Under the pieces are notes generated by a model that did no database searches, was not told the origin of the DNA, and saw nothing but the letters and a program-made list of their open reading frames with translations. The translations under genes were made by a program, and so were the position numbers. A stretch of DNA of 64,000 bases from Rhizomucor pusillus (Eukaryota > Mucoromycota > Mucoromycetes > Mucorales > Lichtheimiaceae), in the NCBI GenBank assembly GCA_900175165.2, contig FWWN02000689.1, forward strand, positions 1 to 64,000. Reading direction: 5' to 3'. Shown one piece after another: positions 35,531 through 46,958 of the stretch (position 1 is the stretch's first letter; each line of letters starts with the position of its first letter).

Positions 35531-36284
35531 TAGTTAACGTCAATGTGCATTTGTTACTTGCCACCGGTGATATTCCAGCCGTTAAAGCTATCATCAACCA
35601 TGCGGGTCATATGTCATATTCCGGTTGCCAGATCTGCCGAATTGCTGGAGAACGACCAGAGGGTGGGACTGGAATGTATTTCGTTCCCGGAGAAAACGAT
35701 GCGACGTGGTGTACCGTTGAAGGCTTCCAGATTGGTAATGAGTATGTCGAATAAGAGTTACCAAAGCATGCTTTTGCCAGCAGAAATAACGTGAACTTCA
35801 ATCAAAATAGAATGGTCTTTTAGCTCCAACACTATTTGCTTTCCTTCCATCATTCAAGGGACCCGTATCCAACTTGGCATGCATTCCAACCGATAATAGA
35901 CTTTCAAGTTCCTTCAATATAGGCTTTAAAGAGCTTGCCATAAGTCTTCCGGTTTATTCGGCCCCGGAATAAGACAGAGTTGAAGCATGTTCTTTTCCTA
36001 TATCTATTCAGGCCAGACTTAACTTATCATCAAACAGCATCATGGTCATAAAATTACCTCATAGAAGGCGGAAAATTGAGAATAACGGCATCTACTATAG
36101 TCATTGCACGATTCGAGCCATCGAAAGGCTGGAAACCGTCAATATACAGCGTAAGCGCAACATGGTGTTCATTCTGAAAGAGGTCATCGTCAAGCATGTC
36201 CCCATAGATACCGGTATTATGTCGCTATCGATGTCGATAGGCAAGAGCGGCTCTCGTTTCCTGATCGTAAAGCATGAATGCTAA
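35531..36284 (+). mobile_element. Second, oppositely oriented CACTA-like transposase fragment
   Basis: A plus-strand segment (35531-35754) reads HLLLATGDIPAVKAIINHAG, HMSYSGCQICRIAGE and GTGMYFVPGENDATW. This matches the part of Plavaka-type transposases where the TGD(I/T)PA motif is followed by a Cys-x2-Cys ligand pair. Shorter debris continues to about 36284. It comes from a different copy than the minus-strand remnant to its left. Confidence 0.6.
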
Positions 36285-36542
36285 TTGCTCTCCGAGAGAC
36301 AAATACGGCATTGTCGCTACAGGTGTTTTCCTTGATGAGTTTTCAGAGATATACCGAATAGATTTGCAGAATTTACATATGTTGTTATCATCTTCGCTCA
36401 CGAAAGCATACAGCCATTACTGCAAACAGCATATACCGTTGCTTGAATAGGGTAAATGCCGGTCACGAGTTTTTGGCTAACGTATGTTGAAGGTAAGTAT
36501 TCATGATCTAAATTAGACATATTAATTGTTAAATCGTATAAG

Positions 36543-37222
36543 TCACACGTTATCCAACTTGTCATCTATCGTACCGGGATAAAAACCTGTTATCGTTTTG
36601 TTGAAAATGTTTACGATTTCCTGATGCGCAGCGCATGGTAAAGCGTACTTAACGGCGATGCTCCGCAGTTTGACAGCGATAGAATGTGTAATTGATGATA
36701 AGGATGCTTTGACATCAAGCGTATAGAACTTTGCCAGAGATGAAGCAGATGTCTGCAAGGAAGTCTGAACTCGGTGGATAGTATCGCTTTGTAGATCCCT
36801 CATTGAATGGGTATTGAGATTTTCATTGCCTATTTATATTACAGTCTGTTGAGGACGTAAGGCTGCTGTTATGCAGTGATGCTGGTCGTTCTCTGTCTCT
36901 TATAAACTTGCATCGGCGGCCTCTTCAGTAGAAATGCTGTCATCCCATATGTCACATATATATAATCTTGATCAGACAGATATTGTCGCGTCGATCCCTC
37001 GCCAGTCATTAAAGATCGTCTGATTAAGGATTCACCGAGAGGGCGATTTTCGTTCCTGGTATCTGGAGCAGGAATTTGGCGTAGGGAAAGGTTCTTTTCA
37101 TTGAGACGACGATAATGTGCTTTTGAGTGTTTAGGAAACAGATCCTTTCGAACAGGCTGCTTGCACCTTCCACATGGAATGTATGCTGTATCAGAGCCAA
37201 AGCTGCTATGCCTTTTCGGCAA
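36543..37222 (-). pseudogene. N-terminal zinc-finger part of a CACTA-like transposase, broken
   Basis: The frame at 36869-37222 starts with ATG and encodes a zinc-binding motif CGRCKQPVRKDLFPKHSKAH (C-x2-C...H-x3-H), followed by a basic low-complexity stretch. A second frame (36543-36803) reads HQEIVNIFNKTITGFYPG. Both fit the variable N-terminus of large fungal CACTA-type transposases. The ATG lies 152 bp from the divergently oriented coiled-coil frame on the plus strand. Confidence 0.5.
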
Positions 37223-37374
37223 TTTGAGCTTTTTGTTGGTCTGGCCGCTTCGCTATCCGTGCCTTTAGAGGGGACGAAAAAAAATAATAAAGAAAGAGAG
37301 AAAAGCTGAAAGAAGGATTTCAAAGTTTTGAATTTCCTAGGAGTGAGTGCTTTCTTATTGTTTTTCTCCACAAA

Positions 37375-38240
37375 ATGCCTCCAAAGCAACAGAAAAATAC
37401 AGCCAGTACAAAAGCGGCTTTTACGCTTGTAAGTCAGCTAGTCGAGACTAGCAAACGAATGGAGGAAAATCTAGACGAGCAATCAGAACAGATACAGGAA
37501 CTTAGAACAGAACTTCGCACCTTCGAACGCAGGGCTTCAGGCGATAAAAGAACAATTGAAAGAATACATCCCCTTTGCTAGCAGTTCAGAACCACTTGCC
37601 AATTCTGAAGAGCATAAGCAAGCTTTGTCAAATAGATCAAGTACAACAGAAAAAACGTACTCGTGAAAGACCCTACGACATCGTCAATAACAAGCGAAAA
37701 GCAAAGATTCTCAATACGAGAATGCTCATGAAGTATTTCAAGGATGAATTCTTTGACGGCAATCAAAATGCAACTAATAATGCTATGGCAAACCTGAAGC
37801 CTCCTTTGCAGGATACTGTAAATCGATTACGTGCTTGATCTCCAGGGAAAAATTTCAGTAAGTCATGTTCTGAAATCAGCAGCACAGATCAAGAAATCGC
37901 TGTGACATGTTTGGAAAGTGCTAGTAAGCAGGTAGACATACATATGCATGAATGCATCAACAGTTGGATTGCGAGATGGTTGCTACAATACAAGTGGGGC
38001 AATTGCTATCAGTACTGGAAGGACAAAATCGTAAGTGCCTAGGTGCTCCCTAGTGGATCTGTTTTACGTATCTCATTGCAAAATTCCTTAATCTAGAAAG
38101 AGCTGAGGATAACTATAATGACAGCAATGAAGACGCAGAAGGAAGGCACCCAGAATCAGAAAACAGCGACGAAATGTATGCTGCATATAGCGCAACAAAG
38201 ACATTCATTTACCTTCCTAACCAAACGAGAGTGCCATAGA
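37375..38240 (+). pseudogene. Coiled-coil accessory protein, eroded paralogue
   Basis: Starts with ATG and a heptad-rich coiled coil (LVSQLVETSKRMEENLDEQS, then IQELRTELRTFERR). After frame changes near 37530-37580, a second frame runs to about 38030 with one internal TGA at 37836. It includes KKRTRERPYDIVNNKRKAK and HECINSWIARWLLQYKW, then WKDKI at a GT donor. An acidic tail frame follows near 38103-38237. The C-x4-W-x-A-R-x-L-L-x3-W pattern is shared with the intact gene at 50367-51352, which identifies them as the same family. Confidence 0.55.
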
Positions 38241-38797
38241 TGTTTCTTCTGCCGAAACTTCAGGAAAAAGGCGAAATAAATAGGTACGTGGCTTCAGCCA
38301 AGCGTTTATTGTAATATCTCGATAATCTGATATATTTATTTCGTCCATGTCTATAAACATTACGTGTGTAGAATATGAAGGCTTGAATGAATGATAATAA
38401 TCTTTAACGCAAAGGTGTACAAAAAGCTTTATCATTGCTCTTTTGTATCGTATCAGCTTAGCCACTAAGAAGCTTGAGATAATCCTAATTAATTGAAACG
38501 AGATCCCAGGAATTATCCTTTGCATTTAAAATTTTTTCATTATATACACCTTTTCACCCAATAAAGCAATGCTCTGAGGAAGTTATACATATGTTTTTCT
38601 TTTCTCGGCTTGTCAACTTCAGGATTGGAGCATTTGCCTCGTACAAAACTTGGACCCAGGCATTGAGGCGCCAAAGATTAACGCGTCCAAATTTATTTCA
38701 GCGTATGTTCAAATTAGAGCAGAGCATTCAAGACCGGAGTTTTCATAGCGTGGCCTTACTTCGAAAACTGCAGTCGTTCCTTTCTCTTACCGTGATC
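38241..38797. other. Spacer and possible 5' leader of the BAG6-like gene
   Basis: No separate gene is seen. The last 207 bp (38591-38797) are open and in frame with the BAG6-like CDS from an ATG at 38591, so a longer N-terminus is possible. Confidence 0.5.
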
Positions 38798-40752
38798 ATG
38801 TCTGAGAGCAACCAGACATCGAACAACGACATTTCGATGAGACAAGATCCTAATAGCACTGATACGACCGATTTACCACCGAATGTCATTGCATTGAACA
38901 TCAAATCTCTGGAGCAACAAACGAAACCGGTCAGAGTTTCTCGAGATGCATCAGTCTTAGACCTTAAACAAGCCGTACAGACTGCATTTCAAGTAGAAAG
39001 TGGACGCCAGCGACTCATATTTCAAGGAAGAGTTCTGAAGGATGAAAAGACCTTGGCGGATTATGGTATGTGGACATTATGCGATTGCAGTAAGACGATC
39101 AGCACTCTGTCCTGCATCCTCGTGCCTTACGCAACAAAGTTGCAGTGAGAGGCGAGGAATGTTACGGAGGACTCTTGAAAATAAGCTGCAATTGCATTTA
39201 TCTACATTGGGTTGCTTAGGCAAGCATTATTAATCTCACTCTTATGTAGCGAATCTCGATAACGGCAAAGTTGTTCATCTAGTAGTCCGGCCCGCTGATG
39301 CTCCCCAGAATCCGAACAATGGTACATTGATTTCTACAAGGAGGAAAATGCATTAACTGATAAAAACAATAATAGATGAACCTCGAGCTCAGAATGACAA
39401 CCGACGACCATTTGGACGAAGTTTACCGTTTCCTCGTATGTTTCCTACCTTTGGAGGAAGATTTCCAATGCTGGAAGGCGGATATACTGTTATAACTGTC
39501 GATGTTGGGGACCCGAGTCCGGTAAGGAGTTATCTGAGAAACGGTAATAAAAATATCTACTAACGAAATGGAACCCAGTTATCGTCTCTCATGGATGGAT
39601 TCGGAGCAGCACTGGGTGTCGGAGGAGTGCCAGCAAACAGTCCAAACCGATCAACCGCTTCTACAGGGGAGCGAGAACCACCCAATGTGAGTATTGATTT
39701 GGGAAAGAATGCTTTTACTAGCTACTAAACCAGATGTAGAGCAATCAATCAAATACACGAGCAGCACGAAACTCGCCAAGCACAACTATACCAAGATTAC
39801 CATCCGAAGCTGGTCTGGGATCGAGAAGCATTTCAGATCTGGGTTCCCTAAGTCCGGAGGGACGAGCACTTGCTGGTCTGCCTTTTCCTGTAAGCTGATC
39901 CTGCAAACAACGTTGCATGCGTGCAACCAACTAAATTTTGCACATAGCCGTCAGTTGAAGTCCGCCTGATGCGAACAATGAGTTGCATACGGAATGTTAG
40001 AAGGATACTGGACACTCCATTAGATCAAGGTGAGTAAAAGACAGGATCAAGTCGATAACACATAATTAACTGGATGATAGGTATAATGGGAATTGCAACT
40101 GCATCAACTTCGTCACCGGAACAGGCACAGGAAATAAGATCAAGATTGCGGAGTAACGGATCCAGCCAGACAGCTGCCGTAGGTGTGGTTCTGGATGAAC
40201 TATCGAATCTTATGGTGGACGTCATACCAAGACTGAGAGAAGTCTCTGATGCGTTACGGGAAGGCGACCAAACAGTATCTAATGAGGTAAGCTGCTACAT
40301 ATACACTTGATGGCCACTAAAGACTTACAGTGATCCGCCAGGACAATGTACAATTATATCGACGAGTATTGCGTACGGCACGTGTAATACAGGGAATGAG
40401 CTTAATCAACCATTTTCTCGGCTCAGTATTGGCAGCTGCAGATATCAGTTTCCGCCGCAGCCGACCTCGATCCCAATCGACCACCGGTTCTACGACTAGA
40501 CTGTCCTCCGCAGACGATCCTGGAAGTTCTCAAGCTGACAGGACTGAAGAGTCAACAGCTTCGGCAAAATCAAAAACCAAGGAGGATAGAAAGGCAAAGG
40601 AAGATACCGGAGAAGGGTCTTCGGACGCTCAAGCAACCAACCGTGGCACAAAACGCAACAATACCGACATAGATAATGAAGAGGAAGCTAGTTCTTCCAA
40701 CTTGGCTTCAAAAAAGTTGGCGAAAGGGAAAGGACGGCAAAATGAACGCTAA
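38798..40752 (+). CDS. Ubiquitin-like domain protein, BAG6/Scythe-like
   Basis: Eight exons give 480 codons. Introns: 39066-39249, 39322-39375, 39522-39578, 39687-39739, 39890-39947, 40030-40080, 40287-40341. An N-terminal ubiquitin-like domain (about residues 28-105) has the pattern RQRLIFQGRVLKDEKTLADY followed by LDNGKVVHLVVRP. This is closest in character to the UBL of BAG6, a chaperone holdase for tail-anchored and mislocalised proteins that feeds the proteasome. A Pro/Gly-rich middle, a helical segment (about residues 280-350, VVLDELSNLMVDVIPRLREV and RVIQGMSLINHFLGSVL) and a charged nuclear-localisation-type tail (KKLAKGKG) follow. No canonical BAG domain was seen, so function is inferred from the UBL only. 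The first intron is long for this window (184 nt). Confidence 0.75.
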
Positions 40753-41039
40753 TTTCGTCTCGCTTATACCAATTCAAATACAAATTGTTTTCCACAAGCG
40801 ATTGCATGACAAAGTGTTTGAGTTTCGGACGAGTGGGACCGTACCAGGAGGACAGATGGATGCACCGCATTCCCTGTGAAATAAGCTGAAATTCGGGTTT
40901 TCGCATCACAGTTGAATATCATGGAACGTCGTCCTCTCAATCTTAGCTTTCTGATCAAACTGACTACATCCTTGTAATTATGTAGAGCATGCTGTTTGTC
41001 ATATAACTCATTAATAGAGTCTTGGAGTTTATTTATTTC

Positions 41040-42942
41040 CTATCGCCGACTTCGATCATAGTCGTCTCTTGACCTACGTCGACTTGATCGACTGTAATCA
41101 TCTCTTCTATATTTCTTTCCACGTTCATCGTCGTAGTCTCGTCCTCTATCTCTTTTCCGGAAAGCTTCGCCGATTCTGCTCTTCTTCTCCTGTCTTCGCT
41201 CTCTTTCTTCTTTTTCCGCTTGTGCTTGCCGTGACCGTGGGTCAATAACGACGTAATCATCAACATTCTCGACTCTCTGCATCAAATCTTTTCCTTTGTA
41301 ATCCTTCTCGAAAACGAGTTTGTGTGTCATCCATCCCTGGTCACTTTCTTCGTCAGCCGGATCTTTAAACGTGTCGTAGCAAGATTCACAGCCAGGTATC
41401 GAATGAAGTTCACATGGTAGCTTCTCATCTTTCTTTTCCCTTTCAGCATCTGGATCCGGTGCTGCGCTCGATAATTTCTTTTGAAATGCTAAAAGCTGAG
41501 AAAATGCCTGCAAAGGTTCATTTCAATCAATTATTTTTGTGTCTCTACTGTTGAATACCAAGACTTACATCGTCTTGCATCTTTTTTCTACTTTTCGCAC
41601 CTCCGGTTGTCGCTGCTCCTCGTCGTGTAAACTTCTCCCGTTCCAACTCGACCAGAGATTTCTTCTTTTGTTTCTTTTCAGGCACTTTGCCCTCCTTTTC
41701 ATCCCGTCGTTCTTGCTCCATTTTCCGAATATCGCTTTTCAAACGATCTATCTCGCTCTGTTCTCTAAAAGTAGTCCAGAATCAATCAGCAATAAAATCT
41801 ATAGCTAATCTTGACGTATCTATTAACCTGGTGACGGGCTCCTTGATGACTTGCTTTTCGGGAGTCTCTTCACGGACTGGCAACAATCGTTCTTCCATAG
41901 CAACGCGCTTTGATACTTCTTGCTTAGGTGATTCTGACTTTGGTGGTTGGTGTACTGGAACCGGCGGCGCTGTATATTTTTCTGGTGCTGGTGCATCAGG
42001 AAGGAAATCATAACTGCTCTTCATTTTCTTGTTTTCGCGAGCACTTTCTGGTTCCATTTCTTCCGCCTCATCTCCAAAAGAAAGCAAATTCAACTGCCTA
42101 GTTATTTCCTGATGAGTCAAAAATCTACTGACACTCGGTTCTATTTCCTACTTTTTCTCCTTCTTCTTTTTCTTGGCCTGTTGCTGCTGTGCTTTTTGCA
42201 TTTCAAGTTCCTTTGCGATCTTCTTTTCACGCTCAGTGATTCTGGGAACAATATCATCGAATGGATTCAATATTATCTCTGTCGATTTGATACGCGGCGG
42301 GTACAATGGTCGCTCATTCTCGTCAATTTCCATTTCGCCCATTTTCAATACATTAAAGATCGTATCACCCACGACCTAAGAATTGCGTTATTTATGGTGC
42401 CTGAATGCCTACAGCAGTGAAGGCTTTACCCGTCCAAACAGCGTATGCTGTTTCGTCAGCTCATCGGCGCGATCAAGCGTGATGAAAAATTGACTGCCAT
42501 TATCTCCTTCACCCGAGTTTGCCATTCCAACAAGTCCACGGCGAACAAATCGTAACCGAGAATGATACTCATTCGGAAACTCGCCTTCTTCGTATATCGA
42601 CTCGCCGCCTTTATATATTCCATAAGTTTCTCAATATAATGGAGGGTTAGAGTAGCACTCTACCTTGGCCAGTGCCCGTAGGATCGCCACCCTGGATGAT
42701 AAAGTTTGGGACTATACGGTGGAATATTGTATTGTCATAGTAACCTTCCATGCATAGTTGTATAAAGTTGCGCGTGGCCTTTGGTGTCTCTTTGCCCCAC
42801 ATTTCGATCTCGACATCGCCAGCTGTTGTATGTAAGATCACCTTGGCACTATATTTCATGTCAGCGAATCTCGTCCCAGATGCAAAATGCGTAAAGTAGT
42901 AGCTTACTTTGTGTGTGGTTCAAGAGCATAAATGTTTGACAT
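41040..42942 (-). CDS. CWC27: Spliceosome-associated cyclophilin CWC27
   Basis: Seven exons (introns in + coordinates 42849-42907, 42609-42663, 42376-42429, 42098-42151, 41765-41827, 41508-41568) give 518 codons. Residues 1 to about 165 form a cyclophilin-type PPIase domain: TTAGDVEIEMWGKETPKATR, FHRIVPNFIIQGGDPTGTGQ and DNGSQFFITL. At the position of the catalytic Trp of cyclophilin A it has Glu (ADELTKQHTLFG), the change known in CWC27 that lowers isomerase activity. The long charged C-terminus ends in an Arg/Ser-rich RSSRRRSRDDYDRSRR. It joins activated B-complex spliceosomes. The start MSNIYALEPHT matches the family. It is divergent from RBM25. Confidence 0.95.
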
Positions 42943-43046
42943 TGGGAGTTAGTGAGAGAGAGGAGAATTGAAAACCCAGAGCAACAATAGGCTGCCCAGC
43001 GCCCGTTTTTCTTTTCTCCTCCAGCTGTAGTCAATAGATCGTTCAC
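42943..43046. promoter_or_regulatory. Shared 104-bp promoter of CWC27 and RBM25
   Basis: Only 104 bp separate the two start codons of head-to-head splicing genes. The sequence is purine-rich on one side (GAGAGAGAGGAGAA) and pyrimidine-rich on the other (TTTTTCTTTTCTCC). This mirror-like layout is common in bidirectional fungal promoters. No TATA box is evident. Confidence 0.55.
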
Positions 43047-45348
43047 ATGGATCCTTACCAGCGGCCTCCATATGGTACATGACTCCTTAGCTGCTAACAT
43101 TGTGGACAGAAGACTCACTAGTTACTCGATCAGGATACCGTCCACCAGCACCTTACGGAGGACCACCGTCAGGTCCTGGTTTCCGTCCACCAAGGCCTCC
43201 AATGTACGGAGGAGGACATATGCCTGGTGGATATATGCCACACGGACGACCACAGATGCCACAGCAGATCGGTGCTCCACCGATGGGAATGAACAGACCT
43301 CCTCAGGGTACTGAATCAAACAAGCTAACGACCTTGTTCGTCGGCGCGATCGCGCCTGGAGTAAGCGATGCATGGATAGAAAAATTGCTCAAGGTAAAAA
43401 GTTTGAATACGACGAAAACTGATAAGAGCTAGACACCATTAATGCTAGGCGTGTGGCTCTCTCGTCAATTGGAAACGAGTGAAGGATCCGTCGGGAAAAC
43501 CAAAAGGATTTGGCTTTGCAGAGTACGAGGACCCTGAAAGCGTCTTGCGAGCTCTCAAAGTACTCGGTGGCGAAGAAAATACTCACGAAGGACTCGTCCT
43601 GACAGCAGCCGACGGAAGCCAGACACAAAAGAAACTTATTGTAATTACAACATAGATAGTTTGAGCTAGCAAACGATGCTAATATTCCTTGCTTTTGCTA
43701 TTCCCAGGTCAAAGCGGACGATAATGTCCGAAATCACTTAGATGAGTATCAGGCAACCAAACAACGAACAGAGGTAAACTCCATCAATTATTACCGCCAC
43801 GAGTGTAGGACAGAGGCATAATGGGTATTGTGTACCTTTGTAGGCAGACGACGAAAAAGATCAGCAGGCGCTCACTTTTGTTCGCGAATATGTCGAGTTA
43901 ATTAACTCTGGAAAGGAGCCAGAAGCCGAAACCGAAACGAACGAGATCAGCGAGGAAACGACGAACGAAACAGAAAATGCAGATGGAGATACGAAAATGG
44001 CGGAGCCTCGAGAGTTGGATGACGAAACACTTGATCGCGAGCTTGCCTTTTTCAAAGAACGTGCAGCACAGCGAGTGCTTGAGAAACAAAGAGAGGAAGC
44101 CGAACAGCAGCATAAAAAGCCTCGAGAACACGAATCACCAGAATCAGAATATCGAGAGAGTGGTCGTCGTGGACGTCGAGATAGATACGGCTCTCGGCAA
44201 GAATTTGTACGTGGGCCGACAGAACATAGCAACGACGTGGAGGATGAAGACGAATTGAGCGATGAGGAGTTGGAGCGCAGAAGAGAAAAACGTCGGCAGG
44301 AAGATATTAAGGCCATATTTGAACAGGTAATATTCCCAAAGATGGCCGGTGTGTAAAGAGTGGTATCTGAGTAAGATTTTTAGAAAGAAAAACGTTGGGA
44401 AAGCAAAGAAGCAGCGCGGTTGCGTGACTACCACCGAAGTATCATGCGTGAACGAGAAGAAGAGGAACGAAGAGAAAGGGAACGCCAGTATTGGGAAAAG
44501 CGACTTGCAGAATGGGATGACGAATATGAAATGGAACGGGGTGAAGAATTATACTATGTGAATAGGTATACATTGGATACAGCGAAGAATTGCCAGCAAG
44601 ATTTATTCATTCTGTATTAGGGCCAAATGGCGTAAACATAGAGAGGTTGTCCGTCGACGTGAATACGAACGAGATGAGGAAGATCGACGTCTGGAAGCTC
44701 AAGAAATTGAAGAGGAACGACGACACCGAGAAGAAATGGAACGTTCACAAAGACGGGATGAAAACGAGCAACGACCACAAGAGGGCAAGATCGCCCTTAA
44801 ACCCACAAAGCTCAATATCAATATGCCAATCAAACGTATCTCGGCTATGGGTGGTAACGACGAGGATGAGGATGAGGAGTCAGGCGGTAAGAAACGGCGC
44901 GTTCTCGTGCCGTTGGATTACGGAGACGATGTTATGCTTGATGAATCGTCACACATGGATCCTGAAGAACGAGTCCGGCTAGTAAAGGAATTGATCGAAT
45001 CTATACCCAGTTCCGAGCAGGAGTTATGGCAATGGTCCGTCAAATGGGACCAGCTGGATGACGAGCTCGTCAATACAAAGCTCAAGCCGTTTGTTGCAAA
45101 GAAAGTTGTCGAATTGGTTGGTGAAGAAGAAGAAGAATTCATTAACTTTATCCTCGACAATGTACGGCGGCAGCAAACCCCAGAGTCTCTCGTGAAAGAG
45201 TTAGAGATGGTAAGTTCTATGGATATAACTGAGCGAACATACCATCTAAATTGTTGTTTAGACTCTTGATCAAGAGGCTTTAGTGTTTGTCATGAAACTG
45301 TGGAGAGCGCTTATTTTTGAGACTGAAAGAAAGTGGCGCAAACTGTAA
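43047..45348 (+). CDS. RBM25: RBM25/Snu71-type splicing factor (RRM plus PWI domain)
   Basis: Eight exons give 632 codons. Introns: 43075-43121, 43394-43448, 43641-43707, 43774-43843, 44327-44383, 44566-44620, 45210-45261. A Pro/Gly/Met-rich N-terminus leads into an RRM (about residues 80-165) with RNP2 TTLFVGAI and RNP1 KGFGFAEYED. A long RE/ER-rich helical region follows (EREEEERRERERQYWEKRL). The C-terminal PWI domain (about 530-630) contains ELWQWSVKWDQLDDELVNTK, LKPFVAKKVVELVGEEE and ESLVKELEM, ending LIFETERKWRKL. The protein is a U1 snRNP-associated factor that helps 5' splice-site choice. The short intron-1 donor after the tenth codon is supported by frame. Confidence 0.94.
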
Positions 45349-45378
45349 CGTTCACCCAAGATCAATAAAAAGATCGCA

Positions 45379-46774
45379 ATGACGGCAGCAAAGACTGTGG
45401 GATTAATTCATTCTGAAAAGAAGTTGGCACAAATCCGGTTCGATTTGCTGCAGGAGATGACCAGGTATTGATCGTGGGCATTGGGGCTGTTGCAGTTTTT
45501 GAATGTAACGTTTGGCAATCAGTGCCTCCAACATTCGCTTGATCTTGTTGGATCTGGGCAAACCTCTAGAAGAGCAGGAACCTATCGATCTGCTTGTCCA
45601 CAAAGTAACAGATCTGTATGCAAAAATGCTACGAGGAGACAAAGAGACTGAGATCTGCTTCAAGCGTTTCCAGGTGTGTGTATAAATGAAGCATCTGGTG
45701 ATGGGAGGTTTAGGCTCACATTCAGAGAACAAAAGGCATTTTGTTCAAGTCATCCGCATATTCCGGTCATTGATCCATGGCAGGATATAGAGAAGGTTTT
45801 GGACAGGGCAAAGATATCGGCTTGCCTTGAAGCCTGCGCCGTCGATGCGACAGGTGAGTTCGTCGTCGGGATATGTCTGTAGGATACTATGTCATTTGAT
45901 AATTATAAATGCAGGCGAGAGATTGTTCAACGTCCCTTGGTCGGTGTCGCTGGACAGTCTGTATGATCCTGCTATGCAATCTCTCGATATCCCGTTTCCA
46001 GTAGGTGATTGAAAAGATGATGCAGAAGAAAATAGTGTTTAACAGGATCGTAAAAGATAGTTTGTAAAAGGAAATCGGCATGCTCATCAGTAGAAGCTCA
46101 TCAAATGACACTAATACCCTCACGGCAAGCACTGGCGGGCGTGCAAGGCTTTGGGACAGACGAACCCGTTTTCCTGCAGCAATTTATTCCTCACAGCGGT
46201 GTGCTGATTAAAGTCTATGTGATTGACGGTACGCCGCATATATCGACGCGTCCATCTTTGAAGAACACACAAGGTAGGCACCAGACATTCCAATATAAGA
46301 TTATTATCAGCATGTCCTCACAAATGTGCCAACTTAATAGACATGGCTGTCACATTCGATAGTCAAAAACTGCCAAAATCGTTCGAGGCGGTATCGCAAG
46401 ACGGCGCCATTGAATTCGGTCTAGGGGAGGAGCGGACAATAGTTGAATCACAGATTAATTATGAACGGATCCAGAAAATAACGCAGCAGCTGCACCGAGA
46501 GCTGGTAACGTTGCAACGAAATAGAATGGGTCATGTGTAAGGGGGGAAGCTTACAAAAATGCATGCATCATGCAGGGACTGACGCTGTTTGGCTTCGACG
46601 TGCTGCTGGCATCTGCCACGCATTTGTACTACATTATAGATGTGAATTATTTTCCTAGTATGTGATTATGTCAACTACACGTATTTTTATTTTCCTAACC
46701 ATCGAAATACAGGTTTCCAAAATGTAGAGCATTACCCACGTCTATTTTGCGACTTAATAAAGCGTCGTCTGTAG
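45379..46774 (+). CDS. ITPK1: Inositol-tetrakisphosphate 1-kinase (ITPK1-like)
   Basis: Eight exons give 321 codons. Introns: 45465-45522, 45674-45735, 45854-45914, 46001-46056, 46274-46340, 46505-46575, 46658-46712. Recognisable ATP-grasp inositol kinase features are LDLGKPLEEQEPIDLLVHKV, VIDPWQDIEKVLDRAK, FLQQFIPHSGVLIKVYVIDG, the catalytic-region RPSLKN, and the metal-binding end GFDVLL...YYIIDVNYFPSF. The family phosphorylates inositol tris- and tetrakisphosphates on the way to IP5/IP6. Ascomycete yeasts lack it and use Ipk2 instead. Its 3' end is 184 bp from the next gene on the same strand. Confidence 0.9.
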
Positions 46775-46958
46775 CTCTTAACAAAGACAAAACTTCTATA
46801 AAATTTCCATACATGTCCAGAAGAGGTGTGGACAGACCCTAACTGTGCGTAGAAGTAGGCTACCGCATTAAGAAATCGAGTACAGTCTTCCTTCCACCTG
46901 TGGCTGTTAATCTCCGACATTTGTGCGTTTCCATTCACTTTTGTGTCTATTGTCCCAA

